A stretch of 22,654 nucleotides of DNA, taken from the NCBI GenBank assembly GCA_027682925.1, contig JAQCYU010000033.1, positions 1 through 22,654 of the forward strand. Reading direction: 5' to 3'. The notes beneath the pieces were generated by a model. The model worked only from the letters and a program-made list of their open reading frames with translations. It was not told the origin of the DNA and did not search any database. The translations under genes and the position numbers were made by a program. The stretch is from Coriobacteriaceae bacterium AF45-21 (GTDB lineage Bacteria > Actinomycetota > Coriobacteriia > Coriobacteriales > Coriobacteriaceae). This document shows, piece after piece, positions 1-8,072 of the stretch. Each line of letters opens with the position of its first letter. Position 1 is the first letter of the stretch.

Positions 1-1
1 G

Positions 2-162
2 CGCTACGGCTTTATCCACGTCGATAAGTACGATGACGGCTACGGCTTTATCCACGTCGATAAGTACGATGACGGCACCGGTACCTACGAGCGCCGCCGC
101 AAGGACAGCTCTACGCCTACCAGAAGATCATCAAGTCCAACGGTGCCGAGGGCCTGGATTAA
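2..162 (+). CDS. 6-phospho-beta-glucosidase (GH1), 3' end only, frameshifted
   Basis: This is the last ~55 codons of a glycoside hydrolase family 1 enzyme, which splits phosphorylated beta-glucosides brought in by a PTS. The frame starting at base 2 reads RYGFIHVDKYDDG, then GTGTYERRRKDS, the usual GH1 tail. After KDS the frame breaks: restoring one T near 110 gives FYAYQKIIKSNGAEGLD and the stop at 160-162. A 12-residue block is present twice because of a 36-bp tandem duplication, which is probably an assembly artefact. The PTS EIIA gene follows 140 bases downstream, which fits a beta-glucoside uptake setting. The family call rests on a short tail, so it is moderately sure. Confidence 0.6.
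3..74. repeat. 36-bp perfect tandem duplication at the window start
   Basis: Bases 3-38 are repeated exactly at 39-74. The unit is a multiple of three, so it repeats 12 residues of the GH1 tail in frame. Normal GH1 tails have this block once. Because the opposite end of the window also carries a tandem duplication, a contig-end assembly artefact is the likeliest cause. Confidence 0.9.
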
Positions 163-224
163 TCGACAATATGAGTGCCACCGGGGAAAAGCGTTGGGAT
201 GGGCTCGCGATTCGAGTCCCCACC

Positions 225-253
225 TTAGCATTTGAACCATTTGGCACTATAAT
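225..253 (+). promoter_or_regulatory. Sigma-70-type promoter of crr
   Basis: A perfect -10 box TATAAT (248-253) lies 17 bases after a -35-like TTAGCA (225-230). The predicted start near 260 gives a leader of ~43 bases before the crr ATG. Upstream (163-224) only a weak imperfect hairpin around 207-220 is visible. Confidence 0.6.
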
Positions 254-302
254 CACCATAGGCATGCGCACAACGTTGCGCTTAATCAAGAGGAGAAAAC
301 GT

Positions 303-839
303 ATGGGTCTGTTTGACATGTTCAAGAAGAAGGCTGAGCCCGCGACTGCCGCTGCTCCGTCCTCCATCTCTGCTTCTGCCGGCGCCGACGTGCTGTGCTC
401 GCCCGTCAAGGGCAAGGTCATCAAGATGGCCGACGTGCCCGATCCCGTCTTTGGCGGCGAGGTCCTGGGCAAGGGCTGCGCCGTGTGGCCCGAGGGCGAT
501 CTGGTCTACGCTCCCTGCGACGGCAAGGTGACCGTCACCATGGGCCACGCCGTGGGTCTGCAGTCCGATAGCGGCATCGAGGTTCTGGTGCATGTTGGCG
601 TCGATACCGTCAACATGAACGGCGATGGCTTCGAGGGCTTCGTCAAGGCCGACGACGTCGTAAAGGCTGGCCAGCCCATGCTCAAGATCGACCGCGCCAA
701 GATCGCCGCTGCCGGCTACAAGGACTGCGTCGTCGTTGCTGTGTCCAACACCGCCGAGTTTGCCGATGTCGAACTCGCCGTCGAGGCCGACTCCGCTGTC
801 GCCGCCGGTGACGCCATCGTTAAGGTCGTCCGCAAGTAA
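303..839 (+). CDS. crr: PTS glucose-type EIIA component (EIIA-Glc/Crr)
   Basis: A stand-alone 178-residue EIIA-Glc domain, a cytoplasmic phosphocarrier that takes phosphate from HPr and passes it to the EIIB domain of a sugar permease. The start at 303 follows AAGAGGAGAAAACGT, a strong ribosome site; longer upstream reading is not needed. After a short Ala/Ser linker (residues ~11-28), the domain shows the family landmarks SPVKGKV (33-39), the partner histidine in GHAVGL (H82) and the phosphorylated histidine in LVHVGVDTV (H97). It has its own promoter and terminator, so it is probably monocistronic. In Gram-positive bacteria such single EIIA proteins serve several permeases; which ones cannot be told here. 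Confidence 0.93.
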   Translation: MGLFDMFKKKAEPATAAAPSSISASAGADVLCSPVKGKVIKMADVPDPVFGGEVLGKGCAVWPEGDLVYAPCDGKVTVTMGHAVGLQSDSGIEVLVHVGVDTVNMNGDGFEGFVKADDVVKAGQPMLKIDRAKIAAAGYKDCVVVAVSNTAEFADVELAVEADSAVAAGDAIVKVVRK

Positions 840-865
840 ACTGCGGCATCCAAAGGATGTGCAAG

Positions 866-894
866 GGTGGTCGGGTTTTCCGGCCACCTTTTTT
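866..894 (+). terminator. Rho-independent terminator of crr
   Basis: A 9-bp stem (866-874 with 880-888, one G-T pair) with a five-base loop is followed by six T. It lies 26 bases after the crr stop. Confidence 0.9.
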
Positions 895-1074
895 ATTGCA
901 CCGCGGGGAAGCGTTTTATTGCACGTTGGGCGGGCTTGCAAACCGTTCGGACGCTAAAACGAACCGACCGCGCCTTCGCGTTGCCGAGGGCGTTCATAAG
1001 TGGATAGAATGGCTTACTTATTACAACGTGCGCCGCGTCCGGGAAGCGCGGTGCCGCTCATTGGGAGGAACAAC

Positions 1075-1631
1075 ATGAAAAAGAAGCTGCTGCTTGCGCC
1101 CCTCATGGCCGTCTTGGTTGCATGCGTGGTCGTGCTTTCCGGCTGTGGAGGTCCTTCGGTTGAGGAGCTCATCACCGAGGATCTTACGACGCAGTTTGAC
1201 GAGGTCAAAAACGGTGGCGACGACTTCCTCTCTGTCTGGAGGAGGCTTCGGGCGACGAGTTCGAGCAGCTGGGTATCAATCCCAAGGAGTATGCCAAGAC
1301 CTATCTCGAGGGCTTTGACTACAAGATCGGCGACGTGACGGTCGACGAGGACAAGGGTGTCGCGACCGCCGAGGTTTCTATCACATGCAAGTCTATGAAC
1401 AAGATCGTCGAGGACTTCTCCACCCAGTATCAGGAGAAGGTCGCTGCGCTTGACACGGTTCCTTCCGATGACGAGCTGTACAAGATGGCCGGTCAGGTTA
1501 TGGTCGATGTGACCAAGGCCACCGAGCCCAGGAAGACCACGGTTATCTTCAAGTACACCTGCAACGACGACGGCGAGTGGTCTGCCGACGACTCCGTCAA
1601 CTCCGAGATGATGGATGCAATGCTGAGCTAG
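1075..1631 (+). CDS. Small secreted lipoprotein, broken by one missing base
   Basis: The ATG at 1075 follows TTGGGAGGAACAAC, a good ribosome site. The product begins MKKKLLLAP, a hydrophobic stretch and the lipobox LSGC, so it should be exported and lipid-anchored on the outer face of the membrane. The frame is lost near 1236 after DDFLS. With one base restored it continues LEEASGDEFEQLG through DYKIGDVTVDEDKG to the stop at 1629-1631, about 185 residues. The second half (TAEVSITCKSMNKIVEDF) resembles the DUF5105-like lipoproteins common in gut Actinobacteria and Firmicutes; this family label is a guess. Both halves read well, so the break is recent or technical. Function unknown. Confidence 0.7.
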
Positions 1632-1634
1632 TTT

Positions 1635-1662
1635 GTTGCGGCGTTTTACCAAACGCCGCAAC
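1635..1662 (+). terminator. 12-bp perfect hairpin after the lipoprotein gene
   Basis: Bases 1635-1646 pair perfectly with 1651-1662 around a four-base loop, three bases after the stop. There is no T run after it, so it may stabilise the 3' end, with termination at the second hairpin (1705-1746). Confidence 0.6.
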
Positions 1663-1675
1663 TGCTCGACGCTGC

Positions 1676-1775
1676 GCGGGCACCAGAGCGACAACTTGTC
1701 ATTCAAAGAGGACGGCATGACCAGAAGGTCTATGCCGTCCTCTTTTCATGCCAATTTGTTCGCTCTGGTGCCCGC
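1676..1775. repeat. Nested inverted repeat enclosing a terminator hairpin
   Basis: Outer arms 1676-1690 and 1761-1775 are perfect 15-bp complements. They enclose a second long stem at 1705-1746. Neither arm codes for anything recognisable. Confidence 0.85.
1705..1746 (+). terminator. Long rho-independent terminator
   Basis: Bases 1705-1718 pair with 1732-1745. The stem continues as GACC (1719-1722)/GGTC (1727-1730) around an AGAA loop, with one bulged T. The flanking A and T runs allow it to work on both strands. Confidence 0.8.
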
Positions 1776-1827
1776 TCGCTGTCCGTCCTCTACCTGCGGC
1801 GTTGCCATGGTAGTCATTGGGGCGGCA

Positions 1828-1870
1828 CTTGGGGACGTTCCTTTTCTGCCGGCAGTTGGGGACACTCCTT
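1828..1870. repeat. Two direct copies of a TTGGGGAC..TCCTT motif
   Basis: TTGGGGACGTTCC (1829-1841) and TTGGGGACACTCC (1856-1868) flank the palindrome CTGCCGGCAG (1846-1855). GGGAC-type intergenic words are typical of REP-like repeats, some mobilised by RAYT transposases in other bacteria; no RAYT gene is present here. Confidence 0.55.
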
Positions 1871-1911
1871 GCGCCAGCGTTGCATCGAATGCTCGGGAAA
1901 ATACGAGCCGG

Positions 1912-2005
1912 TATTTGGCCGAATAGCGGGTCGCGGTTTCCGGATGGGGTGGGTTGTGGAAAGTGCGACCCGGAATATTGCTCTGAAACGGGATGCCGTT
2001 TCCCC
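1912..2005. repeat. Dispersed intergenic palindromic repeat, copy A
   Basis: The first 32 bases (from TATTTGGCCGAA to TTCCGG) match copy B at 19110 in 28 positions, and resemblance continues for ~90 bases. An internal inverted repeat (CGGGTCGCGGTTTCC against GGAAAGTGCGACCCG) is kept in both copies despite base changes. The 5' outer arm seen in copy B is not recognisable here. Confidence 0.7.
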
Positions 2006-2018
2006 GACAAGGCTCAAC

Positions 2019-2066
2019 CGGAAAGCGCATCCCATTCTGGGGCGGCAAAACGGGATGCGCTTTCCG
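2019..2066. repeat. 15-bp perfect inverted repeat carrying the copy-B arm word
   Basis: CGGAAAGCGCATCCC (2019-2033) pairs with its complement at 2052-2066. The same word, slightly changed, forms the outer arms of the repeat at 19091-19204 and the 3' arm of the repeat ending at 2005. Confidence 0.75.
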
Positions 2067-2106
2067 CGCGACAGAATCTATGCAGCCGTGTTGAGCGACA
2101 GCCCCG

Positions 2107-2775
2107 CTACTCGCCCAGAATCAGCGCCGCGAGCTCGTCTTGGGTGTCCACCACGTAGTCGGCGCCGGCGGACTCCAGCTCTGCGCGGCCGCGGAAGCCC
2201 CAGCTGACACCGGCGCTCTTGAGGCCGGCGTTGTGACCGGTCAGAACATCGACATTGGAATCGCCCACATAGAGCGTGGTTGCCGGGTCGGCGCCTAGCT
2301 CTTCCATCACATGCAGCGTAACAGGCGCCTCGGGCTTGGGAGGAAACGCATCGACGCGGCCCTGCACCAGCGCAAAGCGCTCGGAACCAAAGTATTTTTC
2401 GATAAGCGGAGCGGCCGAAACATGGTCCTTGTTGGTGAGCACGGCAAGCTGCACGCCCGCGGTGCGCAGGCGGTCGAGCATCTCGATCGTACCGGCGTAC
2501 GGTGCGGTGTGGTCCTCCTTGTGCTCGCCGTAGTAAGCCCTAAACTCGGCAAGCGTCTGCTCAAACATACGGCCGTCGCCCGCATACTCGGCAGGCATAA
2601 AGCGCTCGACCAGCTTGAGCATGCCGTTTCCCACCTTGTAGCGGTACTCGTCTACGGCAAACGTGGGCCAGCCGTGCGTCTCGCAGGTATGGTTGCCGGC
2701 GGCCGCCAGGTCCTCGAGCGTGTTGAGGATGGTGCCATCCAGATCAAAGATCACATGGGAAAAAGCTGCTGCCAT
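2107..2775 (-). CDS. gph: HAD-superfamily hydrolase, phosphoglycolate-phosphatase-like
   Basis: A 222-residue cytoplasmic HAD phosphatase. It has motif I FDLDGTILNT near the N-terminus, motif II VLTNKD, the motif III lysine in FPPKPEAP, and motif IV VGDSNVD. The alpha-helical cap between motifs I and II fits Gph/PgmB-like enzymes. The start at 2775 (MAAAFSHVIFDLDG) has GGCAGGAGCACC just ahead; a longer reading to 2838 has no such support. It lies 105 bases after hypE on the same strand and could be the last gene of the hyp operon, though no direct role in hydrogenase maturation is known. The exact substrate cannot be read from sequence. Confidence 0.8.
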   Translation of the reverse strand: MAAAFSHVIFDLDGTILNTLEDLAAAGNHTCETHGWPTFAVDEYRYKVGNGMLKLVERFMPAEYAGDGRMFEQTLAEFRAYYGEHKEDHTAPYAGTIEMLDRLRTAGVQLAVLTNKDHVSAAPLIEKYFGSERFALVQGRVDAFPPKPEAPVTLHVMEELGADPATTLYVGDSNVDVLTGHNAGLKSAGVSWGFRGRAELESAGADYVVDTQDELAALILGE

Positions 2776-2880
2776 GGGTGCTCCTGCCGCTTGAGTTGTA
2801 AAACGCACCCCATGATACTTGGCATGCGTGCCGGGCATGTTTGGAATCTGAATATCTTTAATAGCCCTGAGCCTTTGTCG

Positions 2881-3915
2881 TTAGCAAATCCTCGGCAGCT
2901 GCTCTCCTACGAGCATGTCGAGGATGCGGGTCGAGCCCCAGCCGGTGCGCACGCGCACGGCGGGGCGGGCGTCCTCGGCAAGCGGCAGCACGCGACCGAT
3001 AATAGCGGCATTCTCGCCGTAGCGCGCGGCGCGCATGGCTGCCAGCGCGGCATCGGCCTGCTCGGCCGGCACCACGGCAACCATCTTGCCCTCGTTTGCT
3101 ACCTGCAGCACGTCATAGCCGAGCATCTCGCAGGCTGCCTGCACGTCGGGGCGCACAGGCACGGCATCCTCGTCGACCTCCATGGCAACGCCGCTGGCCT
3201 GGGCAAACTCATTGAGCGTGGACGCCAGGCCGCCGCGCGTGGGGTCGCGGAAGCAGCGTGTTTCGGGTGCTGCGGCAAGCACATCGGCAATCAGGTGGTT
3301 GAGCGGCGCGGCATCGCTTTCGATGGTGCTCGAAAACGCCAAGCCCTCGCGTTGGCTCATGATGGCGATACCGTGGTCGCCCAGCGTACCCGATACCAGA
3401 ATGACATCGCCGGGCTGGCAGTTGGCGCCGCTGAGCGCTACGCCCACGGGCACTTCGCCCACGCCGGCGGTATTGATGTAGACGCCGTCGGCCCCGCCGC
3501 GCTCGACCACTTTGGTGTCGCCGGTGATGATCGCCACGCCCGCCTCGTGCGCCGTCTCGGCCATCGTTTGCACAATCTGGCGGAGCTTATCCATGGGATA
3601 GCCCTCTTCGAGGATAAAGCCGCACGATAGGTAGCGTACGTTGGCGCCCGAGGTCGCGACGTCGTTGACGGTTCCGCATACAGCGAGGCGGCCGATGTTG
3701 CCCCCGGGGAAGAACTGCGGCGAGACTACAAAGCTGTCGGTCGACATGGCGATGCGCCCGCTCGTGGGCAGCGCGGCGACGCCGGCATCGTTGCCCTCGA
3801 GCAGCTCGGGCGACCCAAAGGCATCCAAAAAGACCTCATCGATGATGCGTTTCATCATCTGACCGCCAGAGCCGTGGCCCAACAGGACAGTGCTATCGGT
3901 GGCAGTACGGGACAT
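2881..3915 (-). CDS. hypE: Hydrogenase maturation protein HypE
   Basis: A 344-residue HypE, which dehydrates an S-carbamoyl group on its own C-terminal cysteine to thiocyanate, the source of the CN ligands of NiFe-hydrogenase. It starts VLLGHGSGGQMMKRII, has ISTD-like MSTDSFVVSPQFFPGGNIG and FRDPTRGGL of the PurM/ThiL-like ATP-binding fold, and ends in the diagnostic PRIC, so the acceptor cysteine is intact. The ribosome site TGGAGTTTTCGAT precedes the ATG. It is 84 bases after hypD, in the order hypF-C-D-E. HypE works with HypF, then hands CN to HypC-HypD. Confidence 0.97.
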   Translation of the reverse strand: MSRTATDSTVLLGHGSGGQMMKRIIDEVFLDAFGSPELLEGNDAGVAALPTSGRIAMSTDSFVVSPQFFPGGNIGRLAVCGTVNDVATSGANVRYLSCGFILEEGYPMDKLRQIVQTMAETAHEAGVAIITGDTKVVERGGADGVYINTAGVGEVPVGVALSGANCQPGDVILVSGTLGDHGIAIMSQREGLAFSSTIESDAAPLNHLIADVLAAAPETRCFRDPTRGGLASTLNEFAQASGVAMEVDEDAVPVRPDVQAACEMLGYDVLQVANEGKMVAVVPAEQADAALAAMRAARYGENAAIIGRVLPLAEDARPAVRVRTGWGSTRILDMLVGEQLPRIC

Positions 3916-3999
3916 ATCGAAAACTCCAATCGAGGACGGAATTATATGGGTGAGGTGCAGCGTCGACCGGCCCGCCGTTCGTTAGAGCGGCGGAACCCA

Positions 4000-5112
4000 T
4001 TAGCCTCGGTAGCGGAAATATGCTGCACAGCTGCCCTCGGAACTCACCATGCAGGGGCCGATGGGATGCTCGGGTGTACAAGCTTGGCCGAACAGAGGGC
4101 AGTCGCTCGGCGTAATGGCCCCGCGCAGCACGTCGCCGCAGCGGCACCCACGCGGCTCGACCGTCGTCTCAACGGGCACGTCAAAGCGAGTGCGGGCATC
4201 AAAGCGCGAGAACTCGGGGCGGATGGAAAGGCCCGAGTTGGCAATCGGCCCCAGCCCGCGCCATGTGGTGTCGCACGGCTCAAACACCTGCTCGACCAGC
4301 TGGCGCGCCACGGGGTTGCCGTTCGCATTGACACCGCGGCGGTAGGCGTTGTCGATCGCCGGCCTGTTCTCGACAACCATCTGGACCAGCATGCAGATGC
4401 CCTGCAGGATATCGACCGGTTCAAATCCCGTGACCACACCCGGGGTATTGAACTCATCGACCAAAAACCCAAAGGGTGCCAGGCCCGTGATGGTAGCGAC
4501 GTGACCAGGCAGGATAAAGCCGTCGATGGTCGTCTCGGGGTCGTTGGAGATCGCACGCAGGGCCGGCGGCGTGGTCTTATGGGCACAGTAGACCGAGAAG
4601 TTCTGGAGTCCGCGTGCATCGGCCTCCAAAATGGCGGCGGCGATGGTGGGCGTCGTGGTCTCAAAGCCGACGCCCATAAAGATGACCGGGCGATCGGGGT
4701 TGTGTTCGGCGATATCGAGTGCATCGAGCGGGGAGTACACAATGCGAATATCGCGCCCCGCCGCCTTTTGCGCGGCGAGCGAGGTAGACGACCCGGGCAC
4801 GCGCATCATGTCGCCAAAGGTGGTGATGATGGCGCCGTCCATCTTGGCGAGCGCGATTGCATGGTCGATATCGCGGTTGGCGGTAACACAGACGGGGCAA
4901 CCCGGACCGCTCAGCAGTTTGAGCCCGGCAGGCATAATGGAGCGAAAGCCATAGCGACCGATGCTCACGGTGTGCGTGCCGCAGACTTCCATAAGGTTGA
5001 TGGTGCGGTCGCCGACGAGTTCACGGATGCGCTCGATGAGCTCGCGAGCCAGCTTGGGATCGCGGAATGCCGAGAAGTCGATACCGGAGCGAGCCGGCTG
5101 TCCGGCCGCCAC
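4000..5112 (-). CDS. hypD: Hydrogenase maturation protein HypD
   Basis: A 370-residue HypD, the iron-sulfur scaffold that with HypC assembles the Fe(CN)2CO unit. Visible landmarks are MEVCGTHTVSIGRYG (C44), the redox pair GPGCPVC (C72, C75), FMGVGFETTTPT, and the C-terminal cysteine-rich 4Fe-4S region with CRCGDVLRG, CPLFG and GPCMVSSEGSCAAYFRY. The start is GTG in the overlap TAGTG: the hypC stop and this start share one base, pointing to translational coupling. Length and motifs are normal; nothing is missing. Confidence 0.97.
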   Translation of the reverse strand: MAAGQPARSGIDFSAFRDPKLARELIERIRELVGDRTINLMEVCGTHTVSIGRYGFRSIMPAGLKLLSGPGCPVCVTANRDIDHAIALAKMDGAIITTFGDMMRVPGSSTSLAAQKAAGRDIRIVYSPLDALDIAEHNPDRPVIFMGVGFETTTPTIAAAILEADARGLQNFSVYCAHKTTPPALRAISNDPETTIDGFILPGHVATITGLAPFGFLVDEFNTPGVVTGFEPVDILQGICMLVQMVVENRPAIDNAYRRGVNANGNPVARQLVEQVFEPCDTTWRGLGPIANSGLSIRPEFSRFDARTRFDVPVETTVEPRGCRCGDVLRGAITPSDCPLFGQACTPEHPIGPCMVSSEGSCAAYFRYRG

Positions 5113-5372
5113 TAGTAAGCCTCCGCCGGGTTGGTGGCCAGCTGGTCTTCTTCGACCAGTTCGGTCATGGTATTGACGAGCTCGAGCGTCTCTTGGGCTT
5201 CCTGCTCGTCGACAATCTGAATGCCAAAGCCGGCGTGCACGAGAATATAGTCGCCTACCTGTGCCGTCGGCACGAGGCGCAGCGAAACGGGGCGCTCGAT
5301 GCCCATCATGTCGACGGTCGCCTTAAGGTCGTCGTCGCGTTTGACCACTTTACCGGGAACGGCAAGGCACAT
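5112..5372 (-). CDS. hypC: Hydrogenase maturation chaperone HypC
   Basis: An 86-residue HypC/HypG. It begins MCLAVPGKV; the N-terminal cysteine (C2) binds iron with HypD and later contacts the hydrogenase large subunit. The core GDYILVHAGFGIQ is typical. AAAAGGGGAACATT precedes the ATG. The gene overlaps hypD by one base and follows hypF after 131 bases, which hold no ORF of note and only a weak CCATCA/TGATGG hairpin near 5419-5432. Confidence 0.97.
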   Translation of the reverse strand: MCLAVPGKVVKRDDDLKATVDMMGIERPVSLRLVPTAQVGDYILVHAGFGIQIVDEQEAQETLELVNTMTELVEEDQLATNPAEAY

Positions 5373-5503
5373 AATGTTCCCCTTTTATACGTTTTGCGCT
5401 GGATAGGCGCCTAATTACCCATCAGTTGATGGTAGCGCTCGCGGAAGTCACGAGCAAACGCGTTACACCTGTGAGACGGCGGCGCGCAGGCTGGCAAAAC
5501 GGC

Positions 5504-7970
5504 CTATCGCGATGCTGTCTGCGCAAGGCGAGCGCGAGCGATGGCGGCCTGACCGTAGGCGATGCAGCCGTCGTTGACGGGCACGGAGTGGGGGACCAAG
5601 ACGGCAAGACCGGCGTCTTTGAGTTCGTGGGTAAGGAGCTGAAGCAAAAGTCGGTTCATGAACACGCCGCCCGAGAGCGCGACGGTATCGATGCTTTCGC
5701 GCGCGCAGATTTCGCGTGCGATTCGTGCCGAAGAGCGCGCGATGGCGATATGGAAATCGAGCGCGAGCCTGTAGGCCGCAGCGCCGGCCCTGATTCCCTC
5801 CAAAAGCGCCTCAATAAGCGATCTGGAGTTTAGAACATGGTGGGCGTCCGGACGGGATGATTCGGTTACGGAAAAGCCGGCTATATTGCCGGTGAGGCAG
5901 GCACTTTCACTGCTGAGCGCGCGCCAGGCGGCGGCTTCGAGTTCTATGGCGGGTTCGCCTCGTAGGTTGCCTTGTCGCAGATGCCCAGAATTGCTGCCGC
6001 GGCATCAAAGAGACGCCCCATGCTGCTGGTACGCGGGCTGTTGATGCCGCGCTCGATCATGGTGGCTGTCACGCGGCGCGTTTGCTCGTCGAGGCTGTCC
6101 AAAAGCCGAGCGGCACCTGGGTGCTCGAGCAGGCCGAGCTCACTGAGCAGGGCAAAGGCGTTGCGGCGGGCGTCGCGTACGGACGCTACGCCACCGGGTA
6201 GGGCCCAAGTGCGCAGATGCGCTGCGCGCTCAAAGTCAGCAAGGCCAGCGACAAGAAACTCGCCGCCCCATATGGTGCCATCGGTGCCGGCGCCCGTGCC
6301 ATCGAAGGCAATGCCGAGGACGCGCGCCTCGGGCGCAAGCTGGCCTGTGACAATCGCTTCTGCCATCACGCTCGCGATGTGCGCATGATGGTGCTGGACT
6401 TCGATAAGCGGCAGATTGTGCTCCCGTGCCTGCTCGCGCGCCCACTGACCCGATAGATAACTGGGGTGTACATCGCAGGCCAAGGCGGCGGGTGCCAAGT
6501 CAAAGAGATCTTCCAAGCGCGTGCGCGCGGCGTTCCAGGCATCGAGGTCTCGCCGTTTTCAACATCGCCGATATGCTGCGACACAAAACAGGTTGTCTCG
6601 CCGTTCGTCCCTTCACGCGTGAGTGCAATCGTGGCTTTTTGTTGTGGCCCACAGGCGAGCACGCAGGACGGAGTGCCGTCGAGCGCCGGCAACGGCAGCG
6701 GCTGGGGTGCATATCCGCGAGCGCGGCGAACGGGCATAACAGCGCCGTCGACCACGCGTACCAAAGAGTCGTCGTAGCGCGAGAGGATCGCGCGGTCGTT
6801 ACCGAGCAACGCGTCGGCGATGCCGGCGGCAACGAGGCGTTCCCAGGCAAGGTCGTCGTCGGTCTCGATGGGTTCTTCGCTCAGATTTCCGCTGGTCATG
6901 ACGAGCGCGTGCATGCCGCGGGTTTCTGCCGCGGCAAGCAACAGATGCTGAAGCGGGGTGTAGGGGAGCATGACACCGAGCTCGGGAAGGTCGTGCGCGA
7001 CGGAATGCGCGAGCGCGAGGGCGTCGGGGGAGCCGCCGCTCTCGCAAGCGGCACGTCGGCGCAGCAGCACAATGGGGCGAATGCTGCCGGCCAGCAAGCC
7101 GCGCTCAATGTCGTTGACATGGCACAGGCGTTCAACGTCGGCAAGGTCGCGCACCATAACGGCAAGCGGTTTGTTGCTGCGGCGTTTGCGGCGGCGAAGC
7201 TCGGCTACCGCCTGCTCGTTGGAGGCGTCGCATGCCAAGTGAAATCCGCCCAGACCCTTGATGGCGACGATGCCACCGTCGGCCAGCAGCTCAACGCAGC
7301 GCTCGATGATAGCGTCGCTGGCCTCGCGTGTGGTACCGACGGCCGGTGTCGCGGACGAATTCCCGCACGCATTGCCGTTCACAGCCTCGCTCCACGTAAT
7401 ATGCGGCCCGCAATCAAAGCAGGCATCGGGCTGCGCGTGAAAACGCCGGTCGAGTGGGTCGGCATACTCCGCGGCGCACTCGGGACACATGGGAAAACAA
7501 TCCATCGAGGTGGCCGCTCGATCGTAAGGCAGCGAGCGGATGATGGTAAAGCGCGGCCCGCAGTTAGTGCAGTTGATAAAGGGGTAGTGATAGCGTCGGT
7601 CGGTGGGGTCGAACAGTTCGCGCAGGCAGTCGTCACAGGTGGCGATATCGGGAGAGATGAGCGTCGTGTGCACGGTCTGATCCTGCGACGCTACGATACG
7701 AAAGGCCCGCTCATCGTCGGCATCCCAACCGTTGGCTGCCAGGTCCACAACCTCGACATGCTCTACGCGGGCTGCCGCAGGCGCATGCTCAGAAAGCGCG
7801 TCAACAAAAGCATCGAGCGCATCGGCCAGAGCATGCGCTTCGATGTGCACGCCGTCGCCCGCATTGAGCACCCAGCCGCAAATGCCATGCGCCATAGCCT
7901 CGCGATACACAAACGGTCGCATGCCAACGCCCTGCACAATGCCCGTCACATGAATATGCACATGCCGCAT
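5504..7970 (-). CDS. hypF: Carbamoyltransferase HypF, split by two missing bases
   Basis: HypF uses carbamoyl phosphate and ATP to carbamoylate HypE. Domains in order: acylphosphatase (residues 1-~90, TGIVQGVGMRPFVYREA), zinc fingers (CDDC 112-115, CTNC 134-137, CPEC 162-165, CFDC 184-187), a YrdC-like domain (~205-390, with KGLGGFHLACDA and TSGNLSEEP), then a Kae1-like carbamoyltransferase domain (QHHHHAHIASV-like QHHHAHIASV, FDGTGAGTDGTIWGGEF, LSGGVFMN). One base is missing near 6544 (after HIGDVENGET) and another near 5953 (after ATYEAN). Restoring both gives ~822 residues of continuous homology, a normal size. The ATG at 7970 has GAGGGG ahead; an ATG at 7997 is also in frame. As written the protein would be non-functional. 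Confidence 0.93.
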
Positions 7971-7988
7971 GCGACACCCCTCATCAAA

Positions 7989-8069
7989 ACCGACCAAAAA
8001 GGGACAGGTTTATTTTGGTCGGTAAAACTTCTAAACCTGCCACAACAAACCTGTCCCTTTTTGGCAGGT
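7989..8069. repeat. Palindromic element with two alternative foldings
   Basis: An 18-bp perfect inverted repeat (7994-8011 with 8047-8064, containing GGGACAGG) overlaps two local hairpins. These are 7989-7999 with 8013-8023 (11 bp) and 8035-8042 with 8062-8069 (8 bp). It fills the gap between nikR and hypF. Read on the minus strand it could end the nikR transcript, as T runs follow the stems, or separate it from hypF. Confidence 0.8.
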
Positions 8070-8072
8070 GCG

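Noticed and set aside
190..222. tRNA-like T-arm (GATTCGAGTCCC) upstream of crr
   Set aside because: No acceptor, D or anticodon stem can be built around it; it is a chance match in a weak hairpin.
1633..2207. Several short frames in the 1632-2106 gap (97-113 residues)
   Set aside because: They run through inverted repeats, differ between strands and lack ribosome sites or recognisable domains.
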